Assembly: GCA_002254845.1 (NCBI GenBank)
Contig: NKPT01000023.1
Span: forward strand, 1-49,664
Direction of reading: 5' to 3'
From: Chloracidobacterium sp. CP2_5A
Lineage (GTDB): Bacteria > Acidobacteriota > Blastocatellia > Chloracidobacteriales > Chloracidobacteriaceae
Length of the DNA: 49,664 nucleotides
Shown: positions 25,771-34,659 of the stretch, piece after piece
Layout: every line of letters begins with the position of its first letter
Numbering within the stretch: position 1 is the first letter of the stretch
Translations under genes and position numbers: made by a program
The notes under the pieces: generated by a model
What the model was told of the DNA's origin: nothing
Seen by the model: the letters and a program-made list of their open reading frames with translations, nothing else
The model's database searches: none

Positions 25771-25798
25771 GTCGTCGCCGGCGCCGATCGGCGACGAC
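25771..25798 (+). terminator. Strong hairpin downstream of bshA
   Basis: GTCGTCGCCG (25771-25780) and CGGCGACGAC (25789-25798) pair perfectly over 10 bases around an 8-base loop. No T-run follows, so it would not be a classical intrinsic terminator, but it may stall polymerase or protect the bshA transcript end. Confidence 0.45.
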
Positions 25799-25841
25799 GG
25801 CGACCGCCAGCGAGATTTGGGAAAAAACATACAAAAAGAGC

Positions 25842-25870
25842 TTGGAATGTTCGAAAGAACACGCTAGAGT
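25842..25870 (+). promoter_or_regulatory. Candidate promoter of the ACIII-oxidase operon with an inverted repeat in the spacer
   Basis: TTGGAA (25842-25847) and TAGAGT (25865-25870) stand 17 bases apart and each match the sigma70 boxes at 4 of 6 positions. The spacer contains a perfect inverted repeat, TGTTC-GAAA-GAACA (25848-25861). A regulator bound there would occlude polymerase or, if of MerR type, twist the spacer. It is the best promoter seen before actA. Confidence 0.4.
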
Positions 25871-25882
25871 AGCGTCACTTTG

Positions 25883-25914
25883 TTCGTACGCCAGCGTACG
25901 AAGCTGAAAGCTTC
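25883..25914. repeat. Two adjacent inverted repeats before the ACIII operon
   Basis: TTCGTACG-CCAG-CGTACGAA (25883-25902) is a perfect 8-base inverted repeat. It overlaps GAAGCT-GAA-AGCTTC (25900-25914), a 6-base one. They lie 12 or more bases downstream of the candidate -10 box, so they could be an operator or an early leader RNA hairpin. Confidence 0.55.
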
Positions 25915-26215
25915 ACCGGCAGCGCGAGCAGCCCTCCCGCGCCACTGTGCCGCCGTCGCGAGGCGCGCGAAACAACACGCTTTTATTCTATGCATGACGT
26001 TTCGAGCGTCCATCCTGTTGCTATTCCCCCCGAATTGCCATTGCGCGAGCGATAGCGGGATGCGGCGACTCGATTGCCACCCTGAACAGAAGTGACCACG
26101 TCCCAGATCGGAAAACCGTGCCCCGTCGCCTGCCGCGTCCGTCCCTGGCGCGAGCGTTGGGCGGCGCGTCGGCCGCGATCCGCGACCGTGGCGACGCGCG
26201 ACAGAGGGGTTTGAT

Positions 26216-26884
26216 ATGGCTCAACATTTCCACCGGAGCATGAACACGATTGCGAAGGTTTCGATCTTCGGGGCCGTGTTCATCATTGGGTTCAGCGCGT
26301 GGCTGCTGCTCGAAATTAACCGCTCGTCGAATGTCACCAACGTGGGCATCGCCCTGCCGCAGCCGGTGCAGTTCAGCCACCAGCACCATGTCGCCGGCCT
26401 CGGCATCGAGTGCCGCTACTGCCACACCTCGGTTGAGCATTCGGCCTTCGCCAACATCCCCCCGATTTCAACCTGCATGAACTGCCACCAGCAAATCTGG
26501 TTCGGCGCGCCCATGCTGGAGCCGGTTCGCGCGAGCTGGAAGTCCGGACAGGCGCTGGAATGGAACCGGGTTCACAACCTTGGCGATTACGTCTATTTCA
26601 ACCATGGCGTCCACGTGCAAAAGGGCATCGGGTGCGTGTCTTGTCACGGGCGGGTGGATCAAATGCAGCTCGTCTACAAGGATCAGCCCCACACGATGGA
26701 GTGGTGCCTGAGCTGCCACCGCAACCCGGCGCAGCATATCCGCCCGCGCGACCAGGTTTTTAACATGACGTGGAAGCCCGAAGACATCGGCGAAACGCAA
26801 GCCACCCTGGGCGCGCGTCTCGTCAAGGAATACAACATCGAGTCAGCCCGCAAGCTGACGAGCTGCTCGACTTGTCATCACTGA
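26216..26884 (+). CDS. actA: Alternative complex III subunit A, pentaheme cytochrome c
   Basis: ActA is the five-heme c-type subunit of ACIII, a quinol:cytochrome c/oxidase oxidoreductase that replaces the bc1 complex. The 222-residue protein has one N-terminal membrane anchor (about 14-36) and faces the periplasm. Five CxxCH motifs are seen: CRYCH, CMNCH, CVSCH, CLSCH and CSTCH, the last at the very C-terminus. Histidines such as FSHQHH and FNHGVHVQ are likely distal ligands. It opens the operon and is followed 11 bases later by actB. The count and order match known ActA proteins. Confidence 0.94.
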   Translation: MAQHFHRSMNTIAKVSIFGAVFIIGFSAWLLLEINRSSNVTNVGIALPQPVQFSHQHHVAGLGIECRYCHTSVEHSAFANIPPISTCMNCHQQIWFGAPMLEPVRASWKSGQALEWNRVHNLGDYVYFNHGVHVQKGIGCVSCHGRVDQMQLVYKDQPHTMEWCLSCHRNPAQHIRPRDQVFNMTWKPEDIGETQATLGARLVKEYNIESARKLTSCSTCHH

Positions 26885-26895
26885 AGCGCGACGCC

Positions 26896-29800
26896 ATGAC
26901 CGATCATTCCGCACGCCCATCCGTCCCCCTGCCGCCGGCCGCCGCGGCGCCGGAGCCAGCCTACTGGCGCGGCATCGAGCGCTTGCTCGCCAATCCGGAC
27001 GCCCAAGCGGCGCTTGCCGAGACGTTTCCCCGACAGGCTTCTCTGCTCGGCGACGCCCTTGATCGCCGCCACTTCCTCAAGATTATGGGCGCGTCGTTCG
27101 GCTTGGCCGGCCTGACCGCCTGTAGCGCCTACCCGGACGACGGCAAGATCGTGCCCTATGTCAAGGCGCCGGAGGAAATCGTGCCCGGCAAGCCGCTCTT
27201 TTACGCTTCGACGTTCAGCATGGGAAACTTGACGACGGGCGTGCTTGTCGAAAGCCACATGGGGCGCCCGACGAAGATCGAAGGCAACCCTGATCATCCA
27301 GCCAGCCTGGGCGCGACGGACCTCTTCGCGCAGGCGGCCATACTGACGCTCTACGATCCGGATCGCTCCCAGACCACGCGCTACTACGGCGACGCTCGCC
27401 CCTACGACCTGTTCCTGCGCGATCTGCGCAAGTCGCTCGATCAGCATCGCGCCAATCAGGGCGCGGGGCTGCGAATTCTGACCGAAACCGTCACCTCGCC
27501 GACGCTCGGCGCGCAACTGCGGCGCGTGCTGAGCGAGTTCCCGAAAGCCAAGTGGATACAGTACGAGCCGTGCGGCCGGGACGCCGTCCGCGCCGGCGCA
27601 AGGCTCGCCTTCGGGCGCGTCGTCGAGGCGCAGTACCGATTTGAAGCGGCCGATGTCATCGCGGCGCTTGACGCCGACTTTCTCGCCGCTGGCCCTGGCA
27701 GCGTCCGCCACGCCCATGACTTCAGCCGCCGCCGCCGCGCCCGCCTGGGGCAGGAGGCGACCAAGCGCATGTCGCGGCTGTATATGATCGAGTGCACGCC
27801 GACCGCGACCGGCGCGGTGGCTGACCACCGCATCGCCGTCCGCCCCAGCGAGCTGATTGAGCTTGCCAACGCCGTCGCCGTTGGGCTGGGCGTCGAAACT
27901 GGCCGGCCGGCCCAGCCGCCCGCAGCCCATGTCAAGCTTGTCGAAACGCTCGTCAAGGACCTTCAGGCAAACGCCGGCAAGAGCCTGTTCGTGGTCGGCG
28001 ACTACCAGCCGGCGGCACTGCATGCGCTGGCGCACGCCGTCAACGCCAAGCTGGGCAACGTCGGGAAAACGCTGGCTTACACCGACTCGCCCGAAGTCGC
28101 TCCGGCCGATCAGGAAGCCGACTTTCGCCAGTTGGTCGCCGATATGCACGCCGGGATGGTCGAGACGCTCGTCATTCTGGATGGCAACCCGGCTTACACG
28201 GCCGCATCCGACGTTGACTTCGCCGGCGGGCTGCGGAAGGTCAAGCTATCGGTTCATCTCAGCCTCTACTTCGATGAAACCTCGGCCCGCTGCCACTGGC
28301 ATATTCCGGCCTCGCACTTCCTCGAAGCCTGGGGCGACGCGCGGGCGCATGACGGGACAGCTTCCATACAGCAGCCGCTCATCGCGCCGCTTTACAGGGA
28401 AACCAAGTCGCCCATCGAGCTGCTGGCGGCGTTTCTCGGCGAGTTCAACCAAGGCGGCGATGAAATCGTCCGCAACTTCTGGCAGCGCAACTTGGCGCAG
28501 CTCGCGTCCGGCAAGGCGCTCGAGCCGACGCTGACGGGGGCGGTCAAGATTGGGCGCAGCGCGGTCAATCTGCAAGACGAGTTTGACAAGCGATGGCGAC
28601 GGACGCTTCACGACGGCTTCCTGGCGGATTCCGCCTTCAAGCCGGTCGAGGTTGCTTTCGCTGGCAACCTTCCCGAGGCGATGAAAGCCCTGCCAATGGC
28701 TTCCAATGCCGGCCTCGAAGTCGTCTTCCGGCCCGACCCGACAATTTATGACGGGCGCTTCGCCAACAATGGCTGGCTTCAGGAAACGCCCAAGCCCCGG
28801 ACAAAGCTCACGTGGGACAACGCCGTGATTATGTCGCCGCGCACGGGCGCGCGACTGGGACTGACTCGGACTCACGATGCCGACCCCTACGCCGTGGTCG
28901 AAGTCGCCATTGGCGGGCGCAAGGCGCGCGGCGCGGCGCTGGTCCTGCCGGGTCACCCCGACGACACGCTGACCATCCACCTTGGTTATGGGCGCGAGCG
29001 CGCCGGGAGCGTCGGCAACGGGGCCGGCTTCAATGCCAATTCGCTCCGCGCGGCCGATACGCTGTGGCACGCTAGCGGCGCGAGCGCGACGAAGACCGGC
29101 GAAACGGCGCGACTCGCCTGCACGCAGATGCATTGGGAAATCGAGGCTGCCGGCGCGTTCGAGCGTCGCCAGCTCGTCCGGGAGGCGACGCTGGCGGAAT
29201 ACCTCTCCGACCCGCAGTTTGCCCGCGCCGAGTTTGACGATCCAAAAGCGCGCAAGCTGACGCTATTCGAGCCACCTGACGACTACTCGCAGGGCTACGC
29301 CTGGGGCATGGTCGTGGACATGAATGTCTGCACCGGCTGTCAGGCGTGTGTCGTCGCCTGCACGGCGGAAAACAACATCCCTATCGTCGGCAAGGCCGAA
29401 GTGCTGCGCGAGCGCGAAATGCACTGGATTCGCATTGACCAGTATTACGCTGGAGACCCGAATGATCCGAACCTCGCGCTTCATCTCCAGCCGGTCATGT
29501 GCCAGCACTGCGAAATGGCTCCGTGCGAGCTGGTATGCCCTGTCGCCGCGACGACGCACAGCCCGGAAGGCGTCAACGAGATGACTTACAACCGGTGCGT
29601 CGGGACGAAATACTGCGCCAACAACTGTCCCTACAAGGTGCGGCGGTTCAACTTCCTGCACTACTCCGATTACGACACGCCGGTTTTGAAGCTTGGCCGC
29701 AATCCCGACGTCACGGTCAGAACGCGCGGCGTGATGGAAAAGTGCACCTACTGCGTTCAGCGCATCAACGCGGCGCGCATCGAGGCCGAAAAAGAGGATC

Positions 29801-30126
29801 GGCGCATTCTGGACGGCGAGGTGATCACCGCCTGTCAGGCGGCTTGCCCGACTCAGGCCATCATTTTCGGCGACATCAACGACCCTGACAGCCAAGTCGC
29901 GCAGCTGCGCAAGGAGCCGACGAGCTACGGGCTGTTGGCCGAGCTCAATGTCCGCCCGCGCACGTCATATCTGGCGAAAGTGCGCAACGTCCATCCTGAT
30001 CTCGCGCCTGCGCGCAAGAAGGCGCCCGGGCGCGGCGAGCATCGCGACGGCGGAAGCCACGACGGTCAATCGAGCGGCGACGGGGCGCATGGCGCATCGC
30101 GGGAAACCCATTCGCCGAGCCACTGA
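26896..30126 (+). CDS. actB: Alternative complex III subunit B, molybdopterin-fold and iron-sulfur protein
   Basis: ActB is the large peripheral subunit of ACIII, a fusion of a molybdopterin-oxidoreductase-like part (B1) and a ferredoxin-like part (B2). The start at 26896 is used since the open frame upstream lies within actA. A Tat-like motif RRHFLKIMG (57-65) precedes LTAC (Cys76), which could be lipidated, as seen for ActB in solved structures. The B1 domain runs from about 80 to 780; known ActB lacks a molybdenum cofactor. B2 (about 800-1030) carries four cysteine clusters: CTGCQACVVAC, CQHCEMAPCELVC, CVGTKYCANNC and CTYC with CQAAC, which fit three 4Fe-4S and one 3Fe-4S centre. At 1076 residues it ends in a histidine/glycine/serine-rich tail. 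Confidence 0.94.
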   Translation: MTDHSARPSVPLPPAAAAPEPAYWRGIERLLANPDAQAALAETFPRQASLLGDALDRRHFLKIMGASFGLAGLTACSAYPDDGKIVPYVKAPEEIVPGKPLFYASTFSMGNLTTGVLVESHMGRPTKIEGNPDHPASLGATDLFAQAAILTLYDPDRSQTTRYYGDARPYDLFLRDLRKSLDQHRANQGAGLRILTETVTSPTLGAQLRRVLSEFPKAKWIQYEPCGRDAVRAGARLAFGRVVEAQYRFEAADVIAALDADFLAAGPGSVRHAHDFSRRRRARLGQEATKRMSRLYMIECTPTATGAVADHRIAVRPSELIELANAVAVGLGVETGRPAQPPAAHVKLVETLVKDLQANAGKSLFVVGDYQPAALHALAHAVNAKLGNVGKTLAYTDSPEVAPADQEADFRQLVADMHAGMVETLVILDGNPAYTAASDVDFAGGLRKVKLSVHLSLYFDETSARCHWHIPASHFLEAWGDARAHDGTASIQQPLIAPLYRETKSPIELLAAFLGEFNQGGDEIVRNFWQRNLAQLASGKALEPTLTGAVKIGRSAVNLQDEFDKRWRRTLHDGFLADSAFKPVEVAFAGNLPEAMKALPMASNAGLEVVFRPDPTIYDGRFANNGWLQETPKPRTKLTWDNAVIMSPRTGARLGLTRTHDADPYAVVEVAIGGRKARGAALVLPGHPDDTLTIHLGYGRERAGSVGNGAGFNANSLRAADTLWHASGASATKTGETARLACTQMHWEIEAAGAFERRQLVREATLAEYLSDPQFARAEFDDPKARKLTLFEPPDDYSQGYAWGMVVDMNVCTGCQACVVACTAENNIPIVGKAEVLREREMHWIRIDQYYAGDPNDPNLALHLQPVMCQHCEMAPCELVCPVAATTHSPEGVNEMTYNRCVGTKYCANNCPYKVRRFNFLHYSDYDTPVLKLGRNPDVTVRTRGVMEKCTYCVQRINAARIEAEKEDRRILDGEVITACQAACPTQAIIFGDINDPDSQVAQLRKEPTSYGLLAELNVRPRTSYLAKVRNVHPDLAPARKKAPGRGEHRDGGSHDGQSSGDGAHGASRETHSPSH

Positions 30127-30151
30127 CCCATCACCAGGAGCGACCACTTGT

Positions 30152-31558
30152 ATGCCAGCGTCTAACGAATTCGAACCATCAGTGTCGCCGACCAGTCGGC
30201 TGCCAGTCATTGGTCCCGGACACACTTACGCCAGCATCAACGAGAAGATTAGCGCCCTCGTTTTGTTGCGGGGCACAACCTTGGGCTGGCTGGTCGGCTT
30301 CGGCATCGCCTTCATGATCTTCATGATGATGCTCGGCTCGATTAGCTACCTCCTCTATAAGGGCGTCGGCGTCTGGGGCATTAACAACCGGGTGGGCTGG
30401 GGGTTTGACATCATCAACTTCGTCTGGTGGATTGGCATCGGTCATGCCGGAACGCTGATCTCGGCCATCCTGCTCCTGCTCCACCAGAAATGGCGCACCT
30501 CGATCAACCGCTTTGCGGAGGCGATGACGCTCTTCGCCGTGGCTTGCGCGGGTCTATTTCCAGTGCTGCACCTGGGGCGGCCGTGGTACGCTTACTTCCT
30601 TTTCCCTTACCCGAACACGATGGGGATGTATTTCCCTCAGTTTCGCAGCCCGCTGGAGTGGGACGTGTTCGCGGTCTCGACCTACGCGAGCGTTTCGCTG
30701 GTATTCTGGTACGTTGGCTTGATTCCCGACCTGGCGACGCTGCGCGACCGGGCGCGCAGCTGGCTTGCGAAGACCGTTTACGGCTTTTTCTCGCTTGGCT
30801 GGCGGGGATCGGCGCGGCACTGGCACCGGTATGAGTCCATTTATCTGTTGCTAGCGGGGCTTTCGACGCCGCTCGTGCTGTCGGTGCACACGATAGTCAG
30901 CTTTGACTTCGCGGTTTCGATCATTCCGGGATGGCACGCGACGTTCTTCCCGCCTTACTTTGTCGCCGGGGCCATCTACGCCGGGTTCGCCATGGTGCTG
31001 ACGCTGGCGATTCCGGTGCGCTGGGTTTACGGGCTGGAGGATTTCATCACCGACAAGCACCTCGAAAACATGGGGCTGATTACGCTCGTGACCGGGAACA
31101 TGGTGGGCTACGCCTACATCATGGAGCTGTTTTACGGCTGGTATAGCGCCAACGAGTACGAGCAGTTCATGGTGCACAACCGCGTCCTGGGCCCCTATTG
31201 GGCGCTCTACGTGGCGCTCATCGTGTGCAACATCATTGCGCCGCAGTTTCTCTGGGCGAGGCGCATTCGGCGAAACGCCTGGTGGCTATTCGGGATCTCG
31301 ATGTTCGTCAGCGTCGGCATGTGGCTAGAGCGGTACGTCATCATTGTCGTCAGTCTGCACCGCACCTTCCTGCCGTCGGGCTGGGGCACTTACGCCGGGA
31401 CGTTCTGGGATTGGACGCTCTACATTGGCACGATGGGCTTCTTCCTGACGCTGCTGTTCCTGTTCATTCGACTCCTGCCAATAATCTCGATGTCTGAAAT
31501 GCAAATGCTCCTGCCCGGGGCAAGCGGCGCGCCGCAGAAAGGAGAGGCGAAGCCATGA
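30152..31558 (+). CDS. actC: Alternative complex III subunit C, NrfD-like quinol-binding membrane protein
   Basis: ActC is the NrfD/PsrC-type membrane subunit thought to hold the quinol site of ACIII next to the ActB iron-sulfur chain. It has 468 residues and about ten hydrophobic helices. Typical stretches are VWGINNRVGWGFDIINFVWW, GIGHAGTLISAILLL, HLGRPWYAYFLFPYPN and PIRWVYGLEDFITDKHLE-like PVRWVYGLEDFITDKH. The conserved His and Asp in these helices are proposed for quinol oxidation and proton transfer in the family. The start ATG at 30152 follows CAGGAG by about 10 bases, 25 bases after actB. Its stop overlaps actD as ATGA. Confidence 0.93.
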   Translation: MPASNEFEPSVSPTSRLPVIGPGHTYASINEKISALVLLRGTTLGWLVGFGIAFMIFMMMLGSISYLLYKGVGVWGINNRVGWGFDIINFVWWIGIGHAGTLISAILLLLHQKWRTSINRFAEAMTLFAVACAGLFPVLHLGRPWYAYFLFPYPNTMGMYFPQFRSPLEWDVFAVSTYASVSLVFWYVGLIPDLATLRDRARSWLAKTVYGFFSLGWRGSARHWHRYESIYLLLAGLSTPLVLSVHTIVSFDFAVSIIPGWHATFFPPYFVAGAIYAGFAMVLTLAIPVRWVYGLEDFITDKHLENMGLITLVTGNMVGYAYIMELFYGWYSANEYEQFMVHNRVLGPYWALYVALIVCNIIAPQFLWARRIRRNAWWLFGISMFVSVGMWLERYVIIVVSLHRTFLPSGWGTYAGTFWDWTLYIGTMGFFLTLLFLFIRLLPIISMSEMQMLLPGASGAPQKGEAKP

Positions 31559-32103
31559 AGCCGAGCAGCCGACCGCGTTACTACGGGGTGTTGGCCGAGT
31601 TCGAGTCGCCGGCGGCGCTGGTCGCGGCCGCCCGCGCCACGCATGAGGCCGGCTATCGCAAATACGATGCCTATTCGCCCTTTCCCATTGAGGAGTTGGC
31701 CGACGCCATGCACGACCACAAAAACCCCATCTCGAAGATTGTGTTCTTCGCCGGGCTGACTGGGGCATGCGTCGGGTTTGGCATGCAAGCCTACGCCAAC
31801 CTGATTCATTACCCGATGAACATCGCCGGGCGACCGCTCTATGCCTGGCCAATGTTTATCCCGATCACCTTTGAGTGCACCGTGGCGTTCGCGGCGTTTA
31901 CGGGCGTGCTGGCGATGCTGGCCCTCAACGGGCTGCCGCGACCGCACCATCCGCTTTTCGACGTGCCGAGCTTCTCGCAGGCGACGCAGAGCCGATTTTT
32001 CCTGTGCATCGAGTCGGACGATCCGAAATTCGATCTCGAAGGGGTTCGCAAGTTTCTTGAAGGCTTGAAGCCAATGGAGATTCACGATGTCGAGAATCAT
32101 TAG
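31555..32103 (+). CDS. actD: Alternative complex III subunit D (DUF3341)
   Basis: ActD is a small membrane subunit of ACIII. The 182-residue protein begins with a soluble part (RPRYYGVLAEFESPAALVAA, KYDAYSPFPIEELADAM), followed by two membrane helices (about 58-80 and 97-122) and a C-terminal soluble tail ending in LEGLKPMEIHDVENH. This is the DUF3341 pattern. It starts inside the actC stop and runs 17 bases into actE, so translation of the three is coupled. Its role is structural, perhaps helping to hold ActE and the periplasmic hemes. Confidence 0.92.
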   Translation: MKPSSRPRYYGVLAEFESPAALVAAARATHEAGYRKYDAYSPFPIEELADAMHDHKNPISKIVFFAGLTGACVGFGMQAYANLIHYPMNIAGRPLYAWPMFIPITFECTVAFAAFTGVLAMLALNGLPRPHHPLFDVPSFSQATQSRFFLCIESDDPKFDLEGVRKFLEGLKPMEIHDVENH

Positions 32104-32758
32104 GCATCCGAGCCGCTGGCGACGAGCCGTCTGGGCCGGCGTGGCGGCGGCGCTGCTGGCCAGCGGCGCGGGCTGCAAGCAGAAAATGAGCTACCAGCCG
32201 CGCTACGACCCGCTGGAGCGGAGCGAAATCTTCGCCGATCGGTCGTCGGCGCGGCCGATCCCGGCTGGCACGGTAGCCCGCGGCTTTCTGCGCGACGACC
32301 CGGAAGTCTTTCTAGGGCGCAAGGAAAATGGCGACTACGTGACGGAGTTTCCCTTCCCGGTCACCGAGGAAGTCATGAGGCGCGGACAAGAGCGATTCAC
32401 GATTTACTGCACGATGTGCCATGGATTTTCGGGCTATGGCAACGGGATGATCGTGCAGCGCGGCTTTTCGCCGCCGCCGTCGTTCCATGATCCGGAGACC
32501 CGCGAGAAATCGGCTGGCTACTACTTTTCGGTCATTACCAATGGCTACGGCGCGATGCCCGGCCACGCGCACCAGATTCCAGTCTCCGACCGGTGGGCGA
32601 TCGTGGCGTACGTCCGGGCGCTTCAGCTGAGCCAGAATGCCAGGCTTGAAGACGTGCCAGCCGAGCATCGAAAAGACCTTGACGCCCCGCCCACCGCGAC
32701 GGCGGGACCGGCCAGCTCGCACTCGCCTGCAAACTCACATTCAGGAGGAGCGCACTGA
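32087..32758 (+). CDS. actE: Alternative complex III subunit E, monoheme cytochrome c lipoprotein
   Basis: ActE is the single-heme periplasmic subunit that probably hands electrons from ACIII to the oxidase. The 223-residue protein has a lipoprotein signal with lipobox ASGAGC (Cys near 28). The heme motif is CTMCH within RFTIYCTMCHGFSGYGNGM. The axial Met is likely in GYGAMPGHAHQIP. A serine/histidine-rich tail follows. It overlaps actD by 17 bases and its stop shares a base with the actF ATG (TGATG). Start and order match known ACIII operons. Confidence 0.93.
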   Translation: MSRIIRHPSRWRRAVWAGVAAALLASGAGCKQKMSYQPRYDPLERSEIFADRSSARPIPAGTVARGFLRDDPEVFLGRKENGDYVTEFPFPVTEEVMRRGQERFTIYCTMCHGFSGYGNGMIVQRGFSPPPSFHDPETREKSAGYYFSVITNGYGAMPGHAHQIPVSDRWAIVAYVRALQLSQNARLEDVPAEHRKDLDAPPTATAGPASSHSPANSHSGGAH

Positions 32759-33993
32759 TGAGCTACGATCCTGAGCAAGCGCAGCGGGACGCCTCCGCGC
32801 CGCTGGCTGTCAAGCGGTTCCAAGCGCCAGCGCTGATCATCGGCGCGCTGGGCGCGTTGGGCGTCATCCTCGCCGCCTTTGTTGACTTTCGGCAGTTTTT
32901 GCACGCTTACCTATTCGCCTTCACCTTCTGGAACGGCGTGACGCTCGGCGCGATGACGCTGCTGATGATCCAGTACCTGACCGGCGGCGGCTGGGGCATC
33001 CTGGGCCGACGAGCCATGGAAGCCGCCACGCGCAACATGTGGCTGATGGCAGCGCTCTTTCTACCGATTTTAGCCGGCGTCCTGCTCAACAAGCTCTATA
33101 TCTGGACGGACGCCGCGCGGGTTGACGCCGATCACCACCTGCACCAAAAGGCAACCTACCTGAACGTCCCATTCTTTCTGGGGCGGCTGGCGTTTTACTT
33201 TACGGTCTGGCTAGTCTGGGCGCATTTCTTAAATCGGTGGTCGCTCCAGCAAGACCAAAGCGGGGACAAGCGGCTGGCTCAGAAGCTGCGCAACCTGAGC
33301 GGCCCGGGACTCCTGGTCATGGCAATTACTATGACCTTTTCCAACATCGACTGGCTGATGTCGCTCGAGCCTTACTGGTTTTCCTCGATGTACCCGCTCA
33401 TCAACATGGTGGGCAACCTGTTGTCGGCCGTATGCCTTACGGTCATCGTCGTGGCTCTGATGTCCGATAGCGCGCCATTCAAGGGGCTCATCGGCTCGAA
33501 GCACTTCCGCGACTTCGGCAACCTCATGCTGGCGTTCACGATGCTGTGGACCTACACTTCGCTGTCACAGTTTCTAATCACCTATTCCGGGAACCTGCCG
33601 GAAGAAACGCCCTGGTATCTGAACCGGCTCAATGGCGGCTGGGGCTATGTCGCGGGCAGCCTGCTCGTCGGCCATTTCATGTTGCCGTTCGCAGTGCTGC
33701 TCCAGCGGCAGGTCAAGGACCCTGGCAAGCCGCTCATTTACGTCAGCGCGTTCATTATCTTCATGCGCATGGTGGACTTGTTCTGGTGGATCAAGCCGAC
33801 CTATGACGCTGGGCATGGGGTTCACGCCGCAGAGCATCTCTCGCATTTCAGCGTGTCCTGGATGGACATCGCCGCGCCGCTGGCTATCGGCGGCATTTGG
33901 GTGTGGCTCTACCTGCGGAACCTGGAGCAGCGGCCGCTAATTCCGCGGCATGACCCGAACATGAAGGAGGCATTTGCTCATGGCGGACACTAA
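32758..33993 (+). CDS. actF: Alternative complex III subunit F, polytopic membrane protein
   Basis: ActF is the second large membrane subunit of ACIII, related to ActC but without a confirmed quinol site. It has 411 residues and about ten helices. Recognisable stretches are FRQFLHAYLFAFTFWNGVTL, RNMWLMAALFLPILAGVL, NIDWLMSLEPYWFSSMYP, LMLAFTMLWTYTSLSQFLIT and YSGNLPEETPWYLNRLNGGW, all typical of ActF. The ATG overlaps the actE stop by one base, and AGGAGG lies just upstream. The stop lies inside the next gene's first codons. Confidence 0.93.
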   Translation: MSYDPEQAQRDASAPLAVKRFQAPALIIGALGALGVILAAFVDFRQFLHAYLFAFTFWNGVTLGAMTLLMIQYLTGGGWGILGRRAMEAATRNMWLMAALFLPILAGVLLNKLYIWTDAARVDADHHLHQKATYLNVPFFLGRLAFYFTVWLVWAHFLNRWSLQQDQSGDKRLAQKLRNLSGPGLLVMAITMTFSNIDWLMSLEPYWFSSMYPLINMVGNLLSAVCLTVIVVALMSDSAPFKGLIGSKHFRDFGNLMLAFTMLWTYTSLSQFLITYSGNLPEETPWYLNRLNGGWGYVAGSLLVGHFMLPFAVLLQRQVKDPGKPLIYVSAFIIFMRMVDLFWWIKPTYDAGHGVHAAEHLSHFSVSWMDIAAPLAIGGIWVWLYLRNLEQRPLIPRHDPNMKEAFAHGGH

Positions 33994-34612
33994 GCTTGAC
34001 AAATCCGACCGCCACGACAAACACCACGACTTGCCCAACGGCGTCGGCTTTGAGCAAAGCGACGCCAACATCAAGGCTGTGTTCGGCGTCGGCATTGCGG
34101 TGCTGGTTTTCACGCTTTGCTGCGCCGCGGTCATCAACTTGATCTATAGCTACCTGGGCGAGCACAGCTACCGGGGCGCCCAGCCCAAGACGGAGCGCGC
34201 CAAGGATGAGCCGCGCGTTGTCAATGACCACGAGCCGCCGCTTCAGGAGTCGCCAGAAGCCGACATGCGCGCCTGGCGGGCCAAGGAAGACGCCCGCCTG
34301 CGGAGTTACGGCTGGGTCTCGAAGGAAAAAGGCATCGCGCATATCCCTATTGAGCGGGCAATGCAGCTTACGTTGGAGCGCGGGCTGCCAAGCAGCAAGC
34401 GCGTGACAGCGTTCAATGCTCCAACCGGAACGCATCGCCCCGGCGGGACCGGGGCGCCCCTGCTCGACAAGGAAGAGGCGCTGCGGCACTCTGGCGACTC
34501 GAATTCGGGGCGACCGCTGCCGCGCTCGAAGGGTGTCAGAGGCTCCGCTCAGCTATCGCCCACGCCCAATCCAGTCCAAGACGCTCAGGGAACGTCGCCC
34601 AGCGCGCACTGA
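33980..34612 (+). CDS. Conserved single-helix membrane protein of the ACIII-oxidase operon
   Basis: This 210-residue protein has no named family that I can state. A charged N-terminus (about 1-32) is followed by one membrane helix (about 36-58, VFGVGIAVLVFTLCCAAVIN). A soluble segment contains a conserved-looking block, ARLRSYGWVSKEKG and IAHIPIERAMQLTLERGLPS, and then a disordered proline/serine/glycine tail. Proteins with the YGW...IPIxRAM pattern recur beside respiratory operons in Acidobacteriota and relatives, as far as I recall. AAGGAGG precedes the ATG at 33980, which overlaps actF. It could be an extra subunit like the single-helix ActG of Flavobacterium ACIII, or an assembly factor joining ACIII to the oxidase. 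Confidence 0.75.
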   Translation: MADTKLDKSDRHDKHHDLPNGVGFEQSDANIKAVFGVGIAVLVFTLCCAAVINLIYSYLGEHSYRGAQPKTERAKDEPRVVNDHEPPLQESPEADMRAWRAKEDARLRSYGWVSKEKGIAHIPIERAMQLTLERGLPSSKRVTAFNAPTGTHRPGGTGAPLLDKEEALRHSGDSNSGRPLPRSKGVRGSAQLSPTPNPVQDAQGTSPSAH

Positions 34613-34646
34613 AGGCGCTTTTAAGCGCGCACTGAAGGCGCTTTTA
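34601..34646. repeat. 23-bp perfect tandem duplication before the SCO gene
   Basis: A 23-base unit occurs twice, head to tail (34601-34623 and 34624-34646). The first copy contains the stop of the upstream gene. Each unit can fold weakly (AAGCGC with GCGCTT, then TTA), so the doubled element could act as an attenuator. It lies 14 bases before the SCO start. Confidence 0.85.
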
Positions 34647-34659
34647 TAGGCAAGGAGTT

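Larger units (their letters stand above)
25746..26215. other. Intergenic control region before the ACIII operon
   Basis: These 470 bases hold no convincing gene. They contain a hairpin behind bshA, a locally AT-rich promoter-like stretch, and three inverted repeats, each annotated separately. The 300 or so bases between the repeats and actA would be a long leader. A GAGGGG ribosome site sits just before actA. Confidence 0.6.

Noticed and set aside
25880-26095. A small 71-residue gene before actA
   Set aside because: It has no ribosome site or recognisable pattern and spans the inverted repeats of the control region.
26770-26895. An earlier start for actB inside actA
   Set aside because: The frame is open but overlaps the last heme motifs of actA; the ATG at 26896 gives the normal ActB N-terminus.
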